DNA of 47,264 nt from CAWJEL01 sp964647255 (lineage in GTDB: Bacteria; Chloroflexota; Anaerolineae; CG2-30-64-16): contig CAZYGI010000026.1 in assembly GCA_964647255.1 (NCBI GenBank), positions 1-47,264 of the forward strand, given 5' to 3'. The notes below the pieces were generated by a model. That model saw nothing but the letters and a program-made list of their open reading frames with translations. It was not told the DNA's origin and ran no database searches. A program made the position numbers and the translations under genes. Of this stretch, positions 15,757 to 24,753 are shown piece by piece; the first letter of the stretch is position 1, and each line of letters begins with the position of its first letter.

Positions 15757-16635
15757 GTGCCCATGGGTGAAGGATCGCAGTCGTCCGGGATCGGCGACGA
15801 GGCGCTTGTTGAAGCGAGACCGTTGGTGGCGGTGCGTTTGGCCCCGCGCCAGAGCATCTGGCGGATTGCGCCCGCTTGGGCCGTGCTGGCCGGCGTGCTG
15901 GCGAGCGGCGTCTCCCTGATGGATCGCAGCCTGGCGCTGAATGCCGTTGCGGCCTTGGTCCTGACGGATGGCGTCTGGGGGGCGCTCCGCCAACTGATCT
16001 CCGCACCGGCGGCGCAGCGGAACGGGGCGGTGCTGGCGCCCAGCTTGCCTTATGCGACGTCAACGGGACCACTGGCGCAGTGGCCCGCTTCTTTGCGCGC
16101 CGGCGATGAAACCTCGCCGCGCTGGCAGGAGCCGTTCCTCGTCGCGGTGCTCTGCATCGGGGTAAGCGCCCTGCTGGGACTGGCCGGTGTTGCGGCGAGC
16201 GTTATCGCTCTCGTCTTGATCTGGCTGGCCTGGGCCTTCGCTCGGCAGGGGCGGACGCCGGCATTGTGTCTGGCTCTGCTGGATGTGATGCTGCCGTGGA
16301 CGTTGGGCCTGCTGGTTGCTCTGCGGCCCGGCTTGGGCGATCTTCGGGCGTTATGGCCGGCGGCTGCTGTGGCCACAGCCTTCACGATCCTGCAGTGGGG
16401 GTATTATCAGGCCCGCACGTTTGGACGACGCCACACCCTCGTGTGGTTGGGCCAGGCTGTGATCCTGACAGCGTTGATCATCACCGGGCAAGCTGGGACA
16501 GCCGCCATCGTTGGCGTGTTGCTCTTGCCGCCTTCCTGGTGGCTGGCGCGGCGTGACATCACGGCGCAGGCCCTGTCTCTCAGTCGGCCGTGGTGGCTGG
16601 CTGCGCTGCTCATTTCGGCCGGTGCCTTGCGGTAA
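15757..16635 (+). CDS. Unknown polytopic membrane protein
   Basis: 292 residues; GTG at 15757 or the ATG two codons later. Not recognised. About seven to eight hydrophobic helices can be seen, for instance WRIAPAWAVLAGVLASGVSLM, FLVAVLCIGVSALLGLAGVA, SVIALVLIWLAWAF, VMLPWTLGLLVAL, AAVATAFTILQWGYY, LGQAVILTALIITG and AAIVGVLLLPPSWWL. There are no charged catalytic motifs within helices. The layout slightly recalls UbiA-like or prenyltransferase-type proteins, but the DxxxD motifs are absent. The gene stands between the envelope-stress cassette and argF, 62 bp upstream of the latter. Confidence 0.65.
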   Translation: MPMGEGSQSSGIGDEALVEARPLVAVRLAPRQSIWRIAPAWAVLAGVLASGVSLMDRSLALNAVAALVLTDGVWGALRQLISAPAAQRNGAVLAPSLPYATSTGPLAQWPASLRAGDETSPRWQEPFLVAVLCIGVSALLGLAGVAASVIALVLIWLAWAFARQGRTPALCLALLDVMLPWTLGLLVALRPGLGDLRALWPAAAVATAFTILQWGYYQARTFGRRHTLVWLGQAVILTALIITGQAGTAAIVGVLLLPPSWWLARRDITAQALSLSRPWWLAALLISAGALR

Positions 16636-16697
16636 CGAACCGTTGAGCGCTGGCGCACCTTTCCGCGATCATCTCATTTGACGGAGGATTTTGTCCT

Positions 16698-17645
16698 ATG
16701 CCATCAAAGCGCGATCTCATAAGCCTGGCAGACCACAGCCCTGCGCAGTTGTGGGCCTGGTTGAATCTGGCCCGCGACTTGAAACTGGAGTGGCAGGCCG
16801 GCGGGAATAAGCCCCTGCTGAAAAACAAGACCCTCGGCATGATCTTCCAGAAGCCTTCGCTCCGCACGCGCGTCAGCTTCGAGATGGGGATGCGCCACCT
16901 GGGCGGCGATGCGCTCTATCTTTCACCGAACGAGATCGGCCTGGGCGGCCGCGAGAGCGTGGCCGATGTGGCGCGTGTCCTGTCGCGATATGTGGACGGC
17001 ATCATGGCGCGAGTCTTTGCGCATGCTCATGTCGTTGAGCTGGCCCGCTACTCGCGCGTCCCGGTGATCAACGGACTTTCCGATTACAGCCACCCGTGCC
17101 AGGGACTGACCGACGTCTTCACCGTTTGGGAGAAGTTTGGCCGCCTGGCCGGCCTCAAGCTGGCCTACGTCGGTGATGGCAACAACGTTGCGACCTCCTT
17201 ATTGTTCGCCGGCGCTAAGCTGGGGATGCATGTCAGCGTCGGCACGCCCGCAGGCTATGAGCCCCGTGAAGACATCTTGGCGCTCTCCCGGCGTTTCGCG
17301 GAGGAGAACGGCGGCGCGGTGTCCGTGCACAGCGATCCGTTTGCGGCTGTGGCCGACGCGGATGTGATCTATACCGATGTGTGGGCAAGCATGGGGCAGG
17401 AGGCCGAGCAGGCGAAGCGCGCCGCAATCTTCCCGCCTTTCCAGGTCAACGCGCGACTGGTGGCCGCAGCCAAGCCGACCTGCATCGTTATGCACTGTCT
17501 GCCGGCCCATCGCGGCATGGAGATCACCGACGAAGTCGCCGATAGCACGCAGTCTGCGCTCTTCGATCAGGCCGAGAATCGCATGCACGCGCAGAAGGCG
17601 ATCCTGGCTGATCTGCTGGGGCCAAACGCGGCAGCTCAGGCATGA
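16698..17645 (+). CDS. argF: Ornithine carbamoyltransferase
   Basis: 315 residues, normal length. The carbamoyl-phosphate loop is SLRTR (54-58) within QKPSLRTRVSFEMG, a common variant of STRTR. HPCQ is at 132-135, followed by LTDVFTVWEKFG. DVWASMGQE binds the second substrate, and HCLPAHRG near the C-terminus carries the active-site Cys. It makes citrulline from ornithine and carbamoyl phosphate in arginine synthesis, or runs in reverse for catabolism. No other arg genes are nearby. A good GGAGG precedes the ATG. The diadenylate cyclase gene follows after 19 bp, probably on the same transcript. Confidence 0.94.
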   Translation: MPSKRDLISLADHSPAQLWAWLNLARDLKLEWQAGGNKPLLKNKTLGMIFQKPSLRTRVSFEMGMRHLGGDALYLSPNEIGLGGRESVADVARVLSRYVDGIMARVFAHAHVVELARYSRVPVINGLSDYSHPCQGLTDVFTVWEKFGRLAGLKLAYVGDGNNVATSLLFAGAKLGMHVSVGTPAGYEPREDILALSRRFAEENGGAVSVHSDPFAAVADADVIYTDVWASMGQEAEQAKRAAIFPPFQVNARLVAAAKPTCIVMHCLPAHRGMEITDEVADSTQSALFDQAENRMHAQKAILADLLGPNAAAQA

Positions 17646-17664
17646 CATCTTCCGAGGATAGGCC

Positions 17665-18498
17665 GTGACGGAGCAGATGGCCCGGTTTTTCCAGCAGTTC
17701 CTGCTTGAAGTGCGGGGCGCAGCCCCACAGTTCACGTGGGCGAGTGTGCTCGATATCTTGCTGGTCGCCCTGATCTTTTACGGCCTGTTCCGGCTTTTCC
17801 AGGGCACGCAAGCGGTCGCGTTGCTGCGCGGCGTCTTGGTGATCACCCTGGTGTTCACACTGGCCGCCAGCCGCTTGACGGCGTTCGGCTGGCTCCTGCG
17901 CACGGCCTTGCCGATGATCCTGGTTGCTGTGCCGGTCATCTTTCAGCCGGAGCTGCGCCGGGCGCTGGAGCGGCTGGGGCGTTCGGCGCCGTTTCTGGCC
18001 GGCCGCAGCAACCGCGAGACGGCGGCCCAGGTGGTGATACACGAGGTCATGCTGGCGGTCGAGAGCCTGGCGCGCGAGAAAACCGGCGCGTTGATTATCC
18101 TGGAGGGCGACACCGGCCTGGAAGATCACATCGAATCCGGCGAGCGCCTCGACGCCGCGGTGTCGGCCCGCCTGTTGGAGACGATCTTCTATCCCGGCAC
18201 ATCGCTGCATGATGGCGCTGTCATCGTGCGCAACGACCGGATCATCGCCGCGGCGTGCGTGCTTCCGTTGACGAACCGTGACCTGGCCGACAGTTCGTTG
18301 GGCACGCGCCACCGCGCGGCGGTCGGCATCACGGAACAAAATGATGCCCTGGCGATCGTCGTCTCGGAAGAGACGGGCATCATCTCGGTGGCCCGCGGCG
18401 GCCGGCTCGCCCGGCGCCTGGACGGCCAGCGGCTGCGCACGATCCTGTTGGCCTTTCACAGGCCGCGGCGTCTGTTGGGAGGCGGATCAGGAATATGA
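17665..18498 (+). CDS. cdaA: Membrane diadenylate cyclase CdaA
   Basis: 277 residues from a GTG start. Three N-terminal hydrophobic helices (VLDILLVALIFYGLF, ALLRGVLVITLVFTLAAS, LRTALPMILVAVPVIF) precede the cytoplasmic DAC domain. The catalytic motifs are DGA in TSLHDGAVIVRNDRI and RHR in LGTRHRAAVGITEQND. The enzyme makes c-di-AMP from two ATP, a messenger for osmotic and cell-wall homeostasis. The gene overlaps by 4 bp (ATGA) with cdaR/ybbR, its conserved partner across many bacteria. Confidence 0.95.
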   Translation: MTEQMARFFQQFLLEVRGAAPQFTWASVLDILLVALIFYGLFRLFQGTQAVALLRGVLVITLVFTLAASRLTAFGWLLRTALPMILVAVPVIFQPELRRALERLGRSAPFLAGRSNRETAAQVVIHEVMLAVESLAREKTGALIILEGDTGLEDHIESGERLDAAVSARLLETIFYPGTSLHDGAVIVRNDRIIAAACVLPLTNRDLADSSLGTRHRAAVGITEQNDALAIVVSEETGIISVARGGRLARRLDGQRLRTILLAFHRPRRLLGGGSGI

Positions 18499-19757
18499 GA
18501 CGTTGGTTATCGAATCTCGGGTCTGCCGTGCTCGCTCTGGGCCTCGCTATCCTGGTGTGGGGGGTCGCCGTCCGCGAGGAGTACCCGCGCGCCCAGTTTG
18601 ATCAGCCGATCGCCGTCAATCGGACGGGCCTCCCGGAGAACCTCAGCGTCTTCGGCGACACGCTCAGCGAAGTTCACATTGAGGTGCGTGCACCAAAGGC
18701 GCGCTGGTCGAGCCTGAAGGCGCGAGATTTCAATGCGTGGATTGACCTGTCCAGCCTGCGGGCGGGCGAGTACGACGTACCGGTCCAGGTGTCGCCGCCG
18801 GATGCGCAGGTTCAGGTGATGGCGGTGAACCCGCAGACGATCCGCATTCAGCTCCAGGAGCGGAAAGAAAAATCCGTCCCGGTGCGCGTCAACATCGTGG
18901 ATCAGCCCGCCTTTGGCTACAACTGGCAGACTCCGGTCATTACCCCCACGCAGGTGCTGGTGGTGGGATCCAGCCCGATGGTGGATCAGGTCACTGCCGT
19001 TTCGGCGGATGCGTATCTCCGTGGCGCCCGCGGCACCGTCGAGCGCGTGCTGCGCGTTTCTGCCCGCAATGCCAACGGGGAGGCAGTCGGCTACGTTGAC
19101 GTCAGTCCGCAGGACGTCTCAGTGACCGTGCCGATCATGCAGTTGCCGGGCTATCGCGAGCTCGCCGTGCTTGTCGAGCCGCGGGGCACGCCGGCGCAAG
19201 GTTACACCATCAGCGCTGTTAATGCCGACCCCGCGCTGGTGACTGTGCAGGGCGATCCCGGCATGATTTCCGAGCTGAGCGGTTATATCACGGTGGCGGT
19301 CAATATCTCGGGCGCCAGCGACGACGTGACCGAGCGCGTGCCGCTGCATCTGCCGGAGAACGTGTCCGCAATCGGCGTCCAGAGCGTCAACGCCCAGGTG
19401 ACCATCGCGCCTATCCTGGGCACACAAACGGTGCGGAGGCGGCCGGTGATCCAAGGGCTTGGCGCGGGGCTGGGCTACACTCTTACGCTGGACGCGGTGA
19501 GTGTGTTCTTGTCCGGGCCGCTCTCCAAGCTCGAGGCGCTGAAGGCCGATGCTGTGCCCGTGATCCTGGATGTCACCGGCCTGGGACCAGGCGTGCACGT
19601 CGTAGGACCGCAAGTGCCGGCTCCGGAGGGCATTGCAGTCGAAAGCATCTCGCCGCAGAATGTGGAAGTCGCGATTTGGACGCAGCCGGCGGCCGCGGCC
19701 ACGCCGACAGCCACACGCGCTCCGGCGCCAACCACCGCACCGACGCCGCGCAAGTGA
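18495..19757 (+). CDS. cdaR: YbbR-domain regulator of diadenylate cyclase
   Basis: 420 residues. One N-terminal transmembrane helix (LGSAVLALGLAILVWGVAV) is followed by tandem YbbR beta-sandwich repeats. Each has the pattern ...VxVNxxGLPENLSV..., LSEVHIEVRAP and DxxVSPPDAQVQVMAVNPQTIRIQLQ. Roughly four repeats fill residues 35-395. A short Pro/Thr/Ala tail closes the protein. The domain lies outside the membrane and binds CdaA to modulate c-di-AMP synthesis. Translational coupling with cdaA is direct, through the 4-bp overlap. The der gene follows after 24 bp. Confidence 0.93.
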   Translation: MRRWLSNLGSAVLALGLAILVWGVAVREEYPRAQFDQPIAVNRTGLPENLSVFGDTLSEVHIEVRAPKARWSSLKARDFNAWIDLSSLRAGEYDVPVQVSPPDAQVQVMAVNPQTIRIQLQERKEKSVPVRVNIVDQPAFGYNWQTPVITPTQVLVVGSSPMVDQVTAVSADAYLRGARGTVERVLRVSARNANGEAVGYVDVSPQDVSVTVPIMQLPGYRELAVLVEPRGTPAQGYTISAVNADPALVTVQGDPGMISELSGYITVAVNISGASDDVTERVPLHLPENVSAIGVQSVNAQVTIAPILGTQTVRRRPVIQGLGAGLGYTLTLDAVSVFLSGPLSKLEALKADAVPVILDVTGLGPGVHVVGPQVPAPEGIAVESISPQNVEVAIWTQPAAAATPTATRAPAPTTAPTPRK

Positions 19758-19781
19758 CCGGGCGGGGACCAAGAGGAAAAT

Positions 19782-21164
19782 ATGCGTACTCCAATCGTCG
19801 CCCTTGTCGGGCGGCCCAATGTCGGCAAGTCAACTTTATTTAATCGCCTGGTAGGTGAGCGTCGTTCGATCGTGGAGGATCTGCCCGGCACCACGCGGGA
19901 TCGGATTTACGCGATGGCGGAATGGACCAATCGGCCGGTCCTCCTGGTGGACACCGGCGGAATGGACGTCGCCGCCACCGACAAGGCGCCCAGAAAGACC
20001 CAACAGCCTGAGGCCCTGGGTGAATCCTCGCGTGATTTCGTCCGCGAGATCCGCCAGCAGGCGGAGGTGGCGATCACCGAGGCGGATGTGGTGGTCTTCC
20101 TGGTTGATGCCAAGGATGGCGTGACCGCGGCCGACCGAGACGTGGCGGATGTGCTGCGGCGGTCGGGGCGGCCTGTCGTTGTGGCTGCTAACAAGGCGGA
20201 CAATGAGGCGCGCCGCCTGGCTGCGCTGGAGTTCTATGAGCTGAGCCTGGGGCCGGTCTACCCGATTTCTTCAGTGCATGGCACCGGCACCGGCGATCTG
20301 CTGGACGCCATCGTTGCTGAAATCCCTGATGTCCCCGAAGAACCGCCTTCCGATGCGGTGCGCATCGCCATCGTCGGCCGGCCGAACGTGGGGAAGTCCT
20401 CCCTGCTGAACGCCTTGCTCCAGCAGGACCGCTCCATCGTTAGCCCGATCCCCGGCACGACGCGCGACGCGATTGACACCGAACTCACCTGGGAGGGGCA
20501 GCAGGTCGTCTTGATTGACACCGCCGGCATCCGGCGCCGCGGCAAGGTGGAGGTTGGCGTCGAGAAGTACAGCGTGATGCGTTCACTCAACGCCATCGAG
20601 CGTTCCGACGTGGTCCTGCTTGTACTGGACGCCACGACCGGTCTGACGGCCCAGGATGCGCATGTCGCGGGTTTCATCCTGGACGAGTACAAGAGCGTCG
20701 CCGTGATCGTCAACAAGTGGGACGTCGTGCCCGAAAAGGACGATCAAAGCACCGTCCGGTTCGCCGCGGAGATCGCGGCGAACCTGCGCTTCCTGGACTA
20801 CGTGCCTTCGCTGTTTGTCTCTGCATTGACGAAGCAGCGGGTGAGTAAAGTGCTGCCCACCGCCATGCGCATCGCGGCGCAGCGCAAGCTGCGGATTCCC
20901 ACGGGCGAGCTGAACCGGCTCCTGCGTGACGCCATCGTCGCGCACCCGGCGCCGAACCGCCGCGGAAAACAGCTGAAGTTCCTGTACGCCACCCAGGCCG
21001 AGACCGAGCCGCCAACATTTATCATCTTTGTCAACGACAGCGAGCTCGTGCACTTCAGCTATAAGCGCTATCTGGAGAATCAGATACGGGAGGTCTATCC
21101 ATTTGAAGGCACCCCGATCAAGCTGGTGTTCCGCGGCCGGGAATCCGCCGACGACCTGAAATAA
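19782..21164 (+). CDS. der: Ribosome-assembly GTPase Der (EngA)
   Basis: 460 residues. Two complete GTPase domains sit in tandem: GRPNVGKST, DTGG and NKAD in the first, GRPNVGKSS, DTAG and NKWD in the second. A KH-like C-terminal domain ends the protein (about 350-460: KQRVSKVLPTAMRIA, LKFLYATQAETEPPTFIIFVN). The switch region of the first domain carries a slightly long insert (about 64-90) with Lys/Arg-rich residues. Der acts in maturation of the 50S subunit. It follows cdaR by 24 bp. Confidence 0.97.
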   Translation: MRTPIVALVGRPNVGKSTLFNRLVGERRSIVEDLPGTTRDRIYAMAEWTNRPVLLVDTGGMDVAATDKAPRKTQQPEALGESSRDFVREIRQQAEVAITEADVVVFLVDAKDGVTAADRDVADVLRRSGRPVVVAANKADNEARRLAALEFYELSLGPVYPISSVHGTGTGDLLDAIVAEIPDVPEEPPSDAVRIAIVGRPNVGKSSLLNALLQQDRSIVSPIPGTTRDAIDTELTWEGQQVVLIDTAGIRRRGKVEVGVEKYSVMRSLNAIERSDVVLLVLDATTGLTAQDAHVAGFILDEYKSVAVIVNKWDVVPEKDDQSTVRFAAEIAANLRFLDYVPSLFVSALTKQRVSKVLPTAMRIAAQRKLRIPTGELNRLLRDAIVAHPAPNRRGKQLKFLYATQAETEPPTFIIFVNDSELVHFSYKRYLENQIREVYPFEGTPIKLVFRGRESADDLK

Positions 21165-21229
21165 TTCGTGTAGCCATAGAATTTGAGCAATCAAACAAGC
21201 AAAAAATAACTGAAAGGGCGAGATGGGCT

Positions 21230-22192
21230 ATGCGAAGTATGCGCGGGTGGCGCTGGCTGCGCCGGCGATGGTTGGAAGCGCTTTTGCTGGTGGGATTCAT
21301 CGGCCTGGTCGTCTGGTTGGCACTGACGGCAGAACCATTGGTGCGGCCGCTGGTGGTGGCGCCGACGCCGCCTGCAACCGCAACGCCCTGGCAGGGCGGG
21401 GGAGACTTCGACGGCCGGGAAGCTTTCGTCCAGGTGGAAACCCAAATGGCCTTTGGGCCGCGGCCGGCGGGATCCGAGGCTTTGCAGCGCACGCGGGAGA
21501 ACTTCGTCTCCCAGCTCGAAGCGTTCGGCTGGCGCGTCGAGCTGCAGGAGTTCACTTACCAGGGAACAAAGTGTGTTAATATCATCGCCAGGGCAGGGCA
21601 AGGCCCGGTGGCCATCGTCGGCGCCCACTACGACACCCGCCGCCGCGCGGACAACGACCCGGATCCCGCCAACCGTGAAAAGCCGGTCCCGGGTGCGAAC
21701 GACGGCGCCAGCGGCGCCGCGGTGCTGTTGGAGCTTGCCCGTGTGCTTGATAAATCCAGGCTGCAGAATGAAGTCTGGCTGACTTTCTTCGACGCCGAAG
21801 ACAACGGTCGGCTCGATGGTTGGGAGTTTATCGCCGGGTCCAAGGAGCTGGCGCGCCGTCTGACCATCAAGCCCGCGTTCGTCATTGTGGCGGATATGAT
21901 CGGCGATCGGGACCAACAGATTTACAAGGAGCGCAGCTCGACGCCGCAGCTAGTCGAGCAAATCTGGGGCATCGCCCAACGGCTCGGCTATGAAAAGGCG
22001 TTCCTGCCGGACCCGAAGTGGAACATGATTGATGACCATTCGCCGTTCTTGCAAATGGGCATCCCGGCAGCCGATCTGATTGATTTTGACTACCCCTACT
22101 GGCACACCGTGGCAGACACGGCCGACAAGGTGTCTCCTGAGGCGCTTGAACGCGTTGGCCGGGTGCTGCAAACACTGCTTGAAAACCGCTGA
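21230..22192 (+). CDS. Membrane-anchored M28-family zinc peptidase / glutaminyl cyclase-like
   Basis: 320 residues. One N-terminal helix (WLEALLLVGFIGLVVWLAL) anchors or exports the protein, followed by a short Pro/Thr linker. The zinc-site motifs are GAHYDTR, GANDGASG, FDAEDNGRLDGWEF, ADMIGDRD and YPYWHTVADT, in order. DDHSPFLQMGIPAADLIDFD and the YWHT context resemble the glutaminyl-peptide cyclotransferase subgroup of M28, so it may cyclise N-terminal Gln or act as an aminopeptidase. AAAGGGCGAG precedes the ATG. It lies 65 bp after der, in the same direction as the aminotransferase downstream. Confidence 0.87.
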   Translation: MRSMRGWRWLRRRWLEALLLVGFIGLVVWLALTAEPLVRPLVVAPTPPATATPWQGGGDFDGREAFVQVETQMAFGPRPAGSEALQRTRENFVSQLEAFGWRVELQEFTYQGTKCVNIIARAGQGPVAIVGAHYDTRRRADNDPDPANREKPVPGANDGASGAAVLLELARVLDKSRLQNEVWLTFFDAEDNGRLDGWEFIAGSKELARRLTIKPAFVIVADMIGDRDQQIYKERSSTPQLVEQIWGIAQRLGYEKAFLPDPKWNMIDDHSPFLQMGIPAADLIDFDYPYWHTVADTADKVSPEALERVGRVLQTLLENR

Positions 22193-22231
22193 ATCTGCGC
22201 GGTGCGTTTGATCATGGAGGGAGGAGCCAGG

Positions 22232-23395
22232 ATGAGGCCTGCCCATCGTCTGGATTCGTTGCCCATCTATGTGTTTGCCACGCTGGACGCCAAAATCAAG
22301 GCGTTGCGCGCGCAGGGGATAGACGTCATCAAGCTGGATATCGGCAGCCCGGATGGACCGCCGGCGGGCTTTATCGTCGAAGCCCTGGCGAAATCGGCTG
22401 CGCAGCCCGGCGCGCATGGCTATGCGGGCTATGTCGGCACGCCGCAGCTTCGCCAGGCGATGGTTGACTACTACGCCACGCGTTTCGATGTTCCGCTCAC
22501 TGTGGCAGACGAAGTCCTGCCTTTGATCGGATCCAAAGAGGGCATCGCGAACATGGCGCTGGCCTGGCTTGATCCCGGCGACCTTGTCCTCGTGCCGGAT
22601 CCGGGCTATCCAACCTATCGCATGAGCGCGATCATGGTCGGCGCCGAGGTCTATGACATGCCGCTGGTCGAGGAGAACGGTTTTCTGCCCGACCTGGATG
22701 CGATCCCGGCGCCGGTCGCACAGCGGGCGCGGCTGATGTGGCTGAACTATCCCAACAACCCGACCGGGGCGGTTGCCCCGATGCAGTTCTTCGAAAAGGC
22801 CGTAGCTTTCTGCCGGCGGCACGAAATTCTTTTGTGCCATGACGCGCCGTATGCCGATGTCTGCTTTGACGGCTATCGGGCGCCCAGCCTGCTGGCCGTG
22901 CCCGGTGCAAAAGAGGTGGCGGTCGAATTCAACTCGCTGTCAAAATCGCACAACATGGCAGGTTGGCGGGTCGGAATGGCCGTCGGCAACCGGGATGCGC
23001 TCGCCGCGCTGCTGCAGATTAAGAGCAACATTGACAGCGGCATCTTCCTGGCCATCCAGACGGCCGCGACGGCCGCGCTGGCCGGGGAGCAGGCCTGGCT
23101 GGCCGAGCGGAACGCCGAGTATCAGCGGCGTCGGGACATGCTGTACGAGCTGCTCACCAACGACTGGAGACTGCGCGTGGCGCTGCCGCAAGCGAGCCTC
23201 TACCTCTGGCCGCATGTTCCGGCGGGCTACACGGCGGCCGAGTTTGCCGACCGGATCCTGACCGAGACCGGGGTCAGCATGACGCCTGGCTCGGCGTTTG
23301 GGCCGCACGGCGAGGGTTTCCTGCGCATCTCGGTGGGACAGACGACCGATAAGATCATCGCGGCAGTGGAACGGCTGAAGCGGTTCAGCTTTTGA
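22232..23395 (+). CDS. Class I/II aminotransferase, LL-diaminopimelate aminotransferase-like
   Basis: 387 residues from the ATG preceded by GGAGGGAGGAG; a GTG 30 bp upstream lies before that site and is rejected. Fold-type I aminotransferase: IKLDIGSPDGPP, GYAGYVGTPQLRQAM, NYPNNPTGA, HDAPYADVCFDG, and the PLP lysine in SLSKSHNMAGWRVGMAVGN. The C-terminal EGFLRISVGQ carries the substrate-carboxylate Arg. Closest in style to DapL/AlaC-type enzymes of Chloroflexota and cyanobacteria; true substrate (LL-DAP, Ala, Asp) cannot be decided here. Its stop overlaps the start of hflX by 4 bp. Confidence 0.85.
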   Translation: MRPAHRLDSLPIYVFATLDAKIKALRAQGIDVIKLDIGSPDGPPAGFIVEALAKSAAQPGAHGYAGYVGTPQLRQAMVDYYATRFDVPLTVADEVLPLIGSKEGIANMALAWLDPGDLVLVPDPGYPTYRMSAIMVGAEVYDMPLVEENGFLPDLDAIPAPVAQRARLMWLNYPNNPTGAVAPMQFFEKAVAFCRRHEILLCHDAPYADVCFDGYRAPSLLAVPGAKEVAVEFNSLSKSHNMAGWRVGMAVGNRDALAALLQIKSNIDSGIFLAIQTAATAALAGEQAWLAERNAEYQRRRDMLYELLTNDWRLRVALPQASLYLWPHVPAGYTAAEFADRILTETGVSMTPGSAFGPHGEGFLRISVGQTTDKIIAAVERLKRFSF

Positions 23396-24753
23396 CGGGA
23401 GAGTGGGGTATCGCAGCTCAGATTTTCGACGTGACACCGCCCCAAGAGGCGGCAATCCTGGTTGGTGCAGAGCTTAAGGGCCAACATAACACCTGGTCGT
23501 TGGAGGATTCACTGGCTGAGTTGGCGCGACTGGCGGAAACTGCCGGGCTGCGCGTCGCCGGGGTGTTGACCCAACGGCTGGACCGGCCCAACTCGGCCAC
23601 CTACATCGGCTCCGGCAAGGTCGAAGAGCTGATCGCGCTGCGCGCCGACACGGGCGCCAACGCGGTGATCTTCGATGATGAGCTGGCGCCGGGGCAGCAG
23701 CGCGAGCTCGAGCGGGCGATCGCCAATCCCAACGTCAAGGTGCTCGACCGCACCGCGCTGATCCTGGACATCTTCGCCCAGCACGCCCGCACTCGCGAGG
23801 GCGCGCTCCAGGTGGAGCTGGCGCAGTATGAGTATCGTCTGCCGCGCCTGACCCGCGCCTGGACGCATCTCGCGCGCCAGGCCGGCGGCGCGTCCGGCCG
23901 GGGTGGGTCGGGCGGGGTCGGGTTGCGCGGCCCAGGCGAAACCCAATTGGAGGTGGACCGCCGGGAGGTCAGCGCCCGGATCACCCATCTGAAGCACGAG
24001 ATCGAAGAGGTGCGCAAGCATCGCGCCCAATATCGGAAACGCCGCAGCGAGGAAGCGATCCCGGTCGTTGCGCTCGTGGGCTACACCAACGCGGGAAAGT
24101 CCACCTTGCTCAACGCGCTGAGCGGCTCCGATGTGTATGCGGCCGATCAACTGTTTGCCACGCTCGATCCGACCACGCGGCGGATCAAGCTGCCGGGCGG
24201 CCGGGAAGTGCTGGTGACCGACACGGTCGGGTTCATCCAGAAGCTGCCAACGACCCTCGTCGCCGCCTTTCGCGCGACGCTGGAAGAGATCGCCGAAGCG
24301 GATTTGATCCTGCATATTGTAGACATAACGCATGAAAATGTTGCACAGCAGGTCACAACCGTCCTCGAAGTGCTTGCCGATCTGGAGGCCACCAGCCAAC
24401 CCATCTTGACTGCTCTGAACAAGGTGGACGCACTGCCGCAAGAAAGCGCAGACTGGAATCTCCAGAACACCGGGCTGCAAAACACGATCGCCATCTCCGC
24501 GTTGACGGGGGCGGGGATCCCCGATTTGCTGGTGGGGATCGAGGAGCTCCTGGATGAGGAGCTCGTCTTTGTTGACGTGATCCTGCCGTATGCGCGCGGC
24601 GATCTGTTGGGGCTCTTCCATAAGCGCGGAACGATCACGCGCGAGAGCCACGAAGCGGCCGGTACGCGGGTCAGCGGCAGGGTGCCGGGCAGCCTGCTGC
24701 CGAGGCTTGAGCCGTATCTGGCCGCCGGCGGGAGGCCGCTGCCGAGTGTCTGA
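23392..24753 (+). CDS. hflX: Ribosome-associated GTPase HflX
   Basis: 453 residues from a TTG overlapping the preceding stop; a GTG at codon 14 is the alternative. The N-terminal HflX domain includes GVLTQRLDRPNSATYIGSGKVEEL and VIFDDELAPGQQRELE. A helical-hairpin linker follows with the glycine-rich GGASGRGGSGGVGLRGPGETQLEVDRR. The GTPase domain has GYTNAGKST, DTVGFI, NKVD and a C-terminal extension (DLLGLFHKRGTITRESHE). HflX rescues stalled or hibernating ribosomes. The HAD gene overlaps its end. Confidence 0.95.
   Translation: MTGEWGIAAQIFDVTPPQEAAILVGAELKGQHNTWSLEDSLAELARLAETAGLRVAGVLTQRLDRPNSATYIGSGKVEELIALRADTGANAVIFDDELAPGQQRELERAIANPNVKVLDRTALILDIFAQHARTREGALQVELAQYEYRLPRLTRAWTHLARQAGGASGRGGSGGVGLRGPGETQLEVDRREVSARITHLKHEIEEVRKHRAQYRKRRSEEAIPVVALVGYTNAGKSTLLNALSGSDVYAADQLFATLDPTTRRIKLPGGREVLVTDTVGFIQKLPTTLVAAFRATLEEIAEADLILHIVDITHENVAQQVTTVLEVLADLEATSQPILTALNKVDALPQESADWNLQNTGLQNTIAISALTGAGIPDLLVGIEELLDEELVFVDVILPYARGDLLGLFHKRGTITRESHEAAGTRVSGRVPGSLLPRLEPYLAAGGRPLPSV

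Noticed and set aside
14839..15993. Long leftward frame opposite the bactofilin-like gene
   Set aside because: Typical GC-rich antisense frame with Gln/His/Arg-rich composition; both flanking plus-strand genes are well supported.
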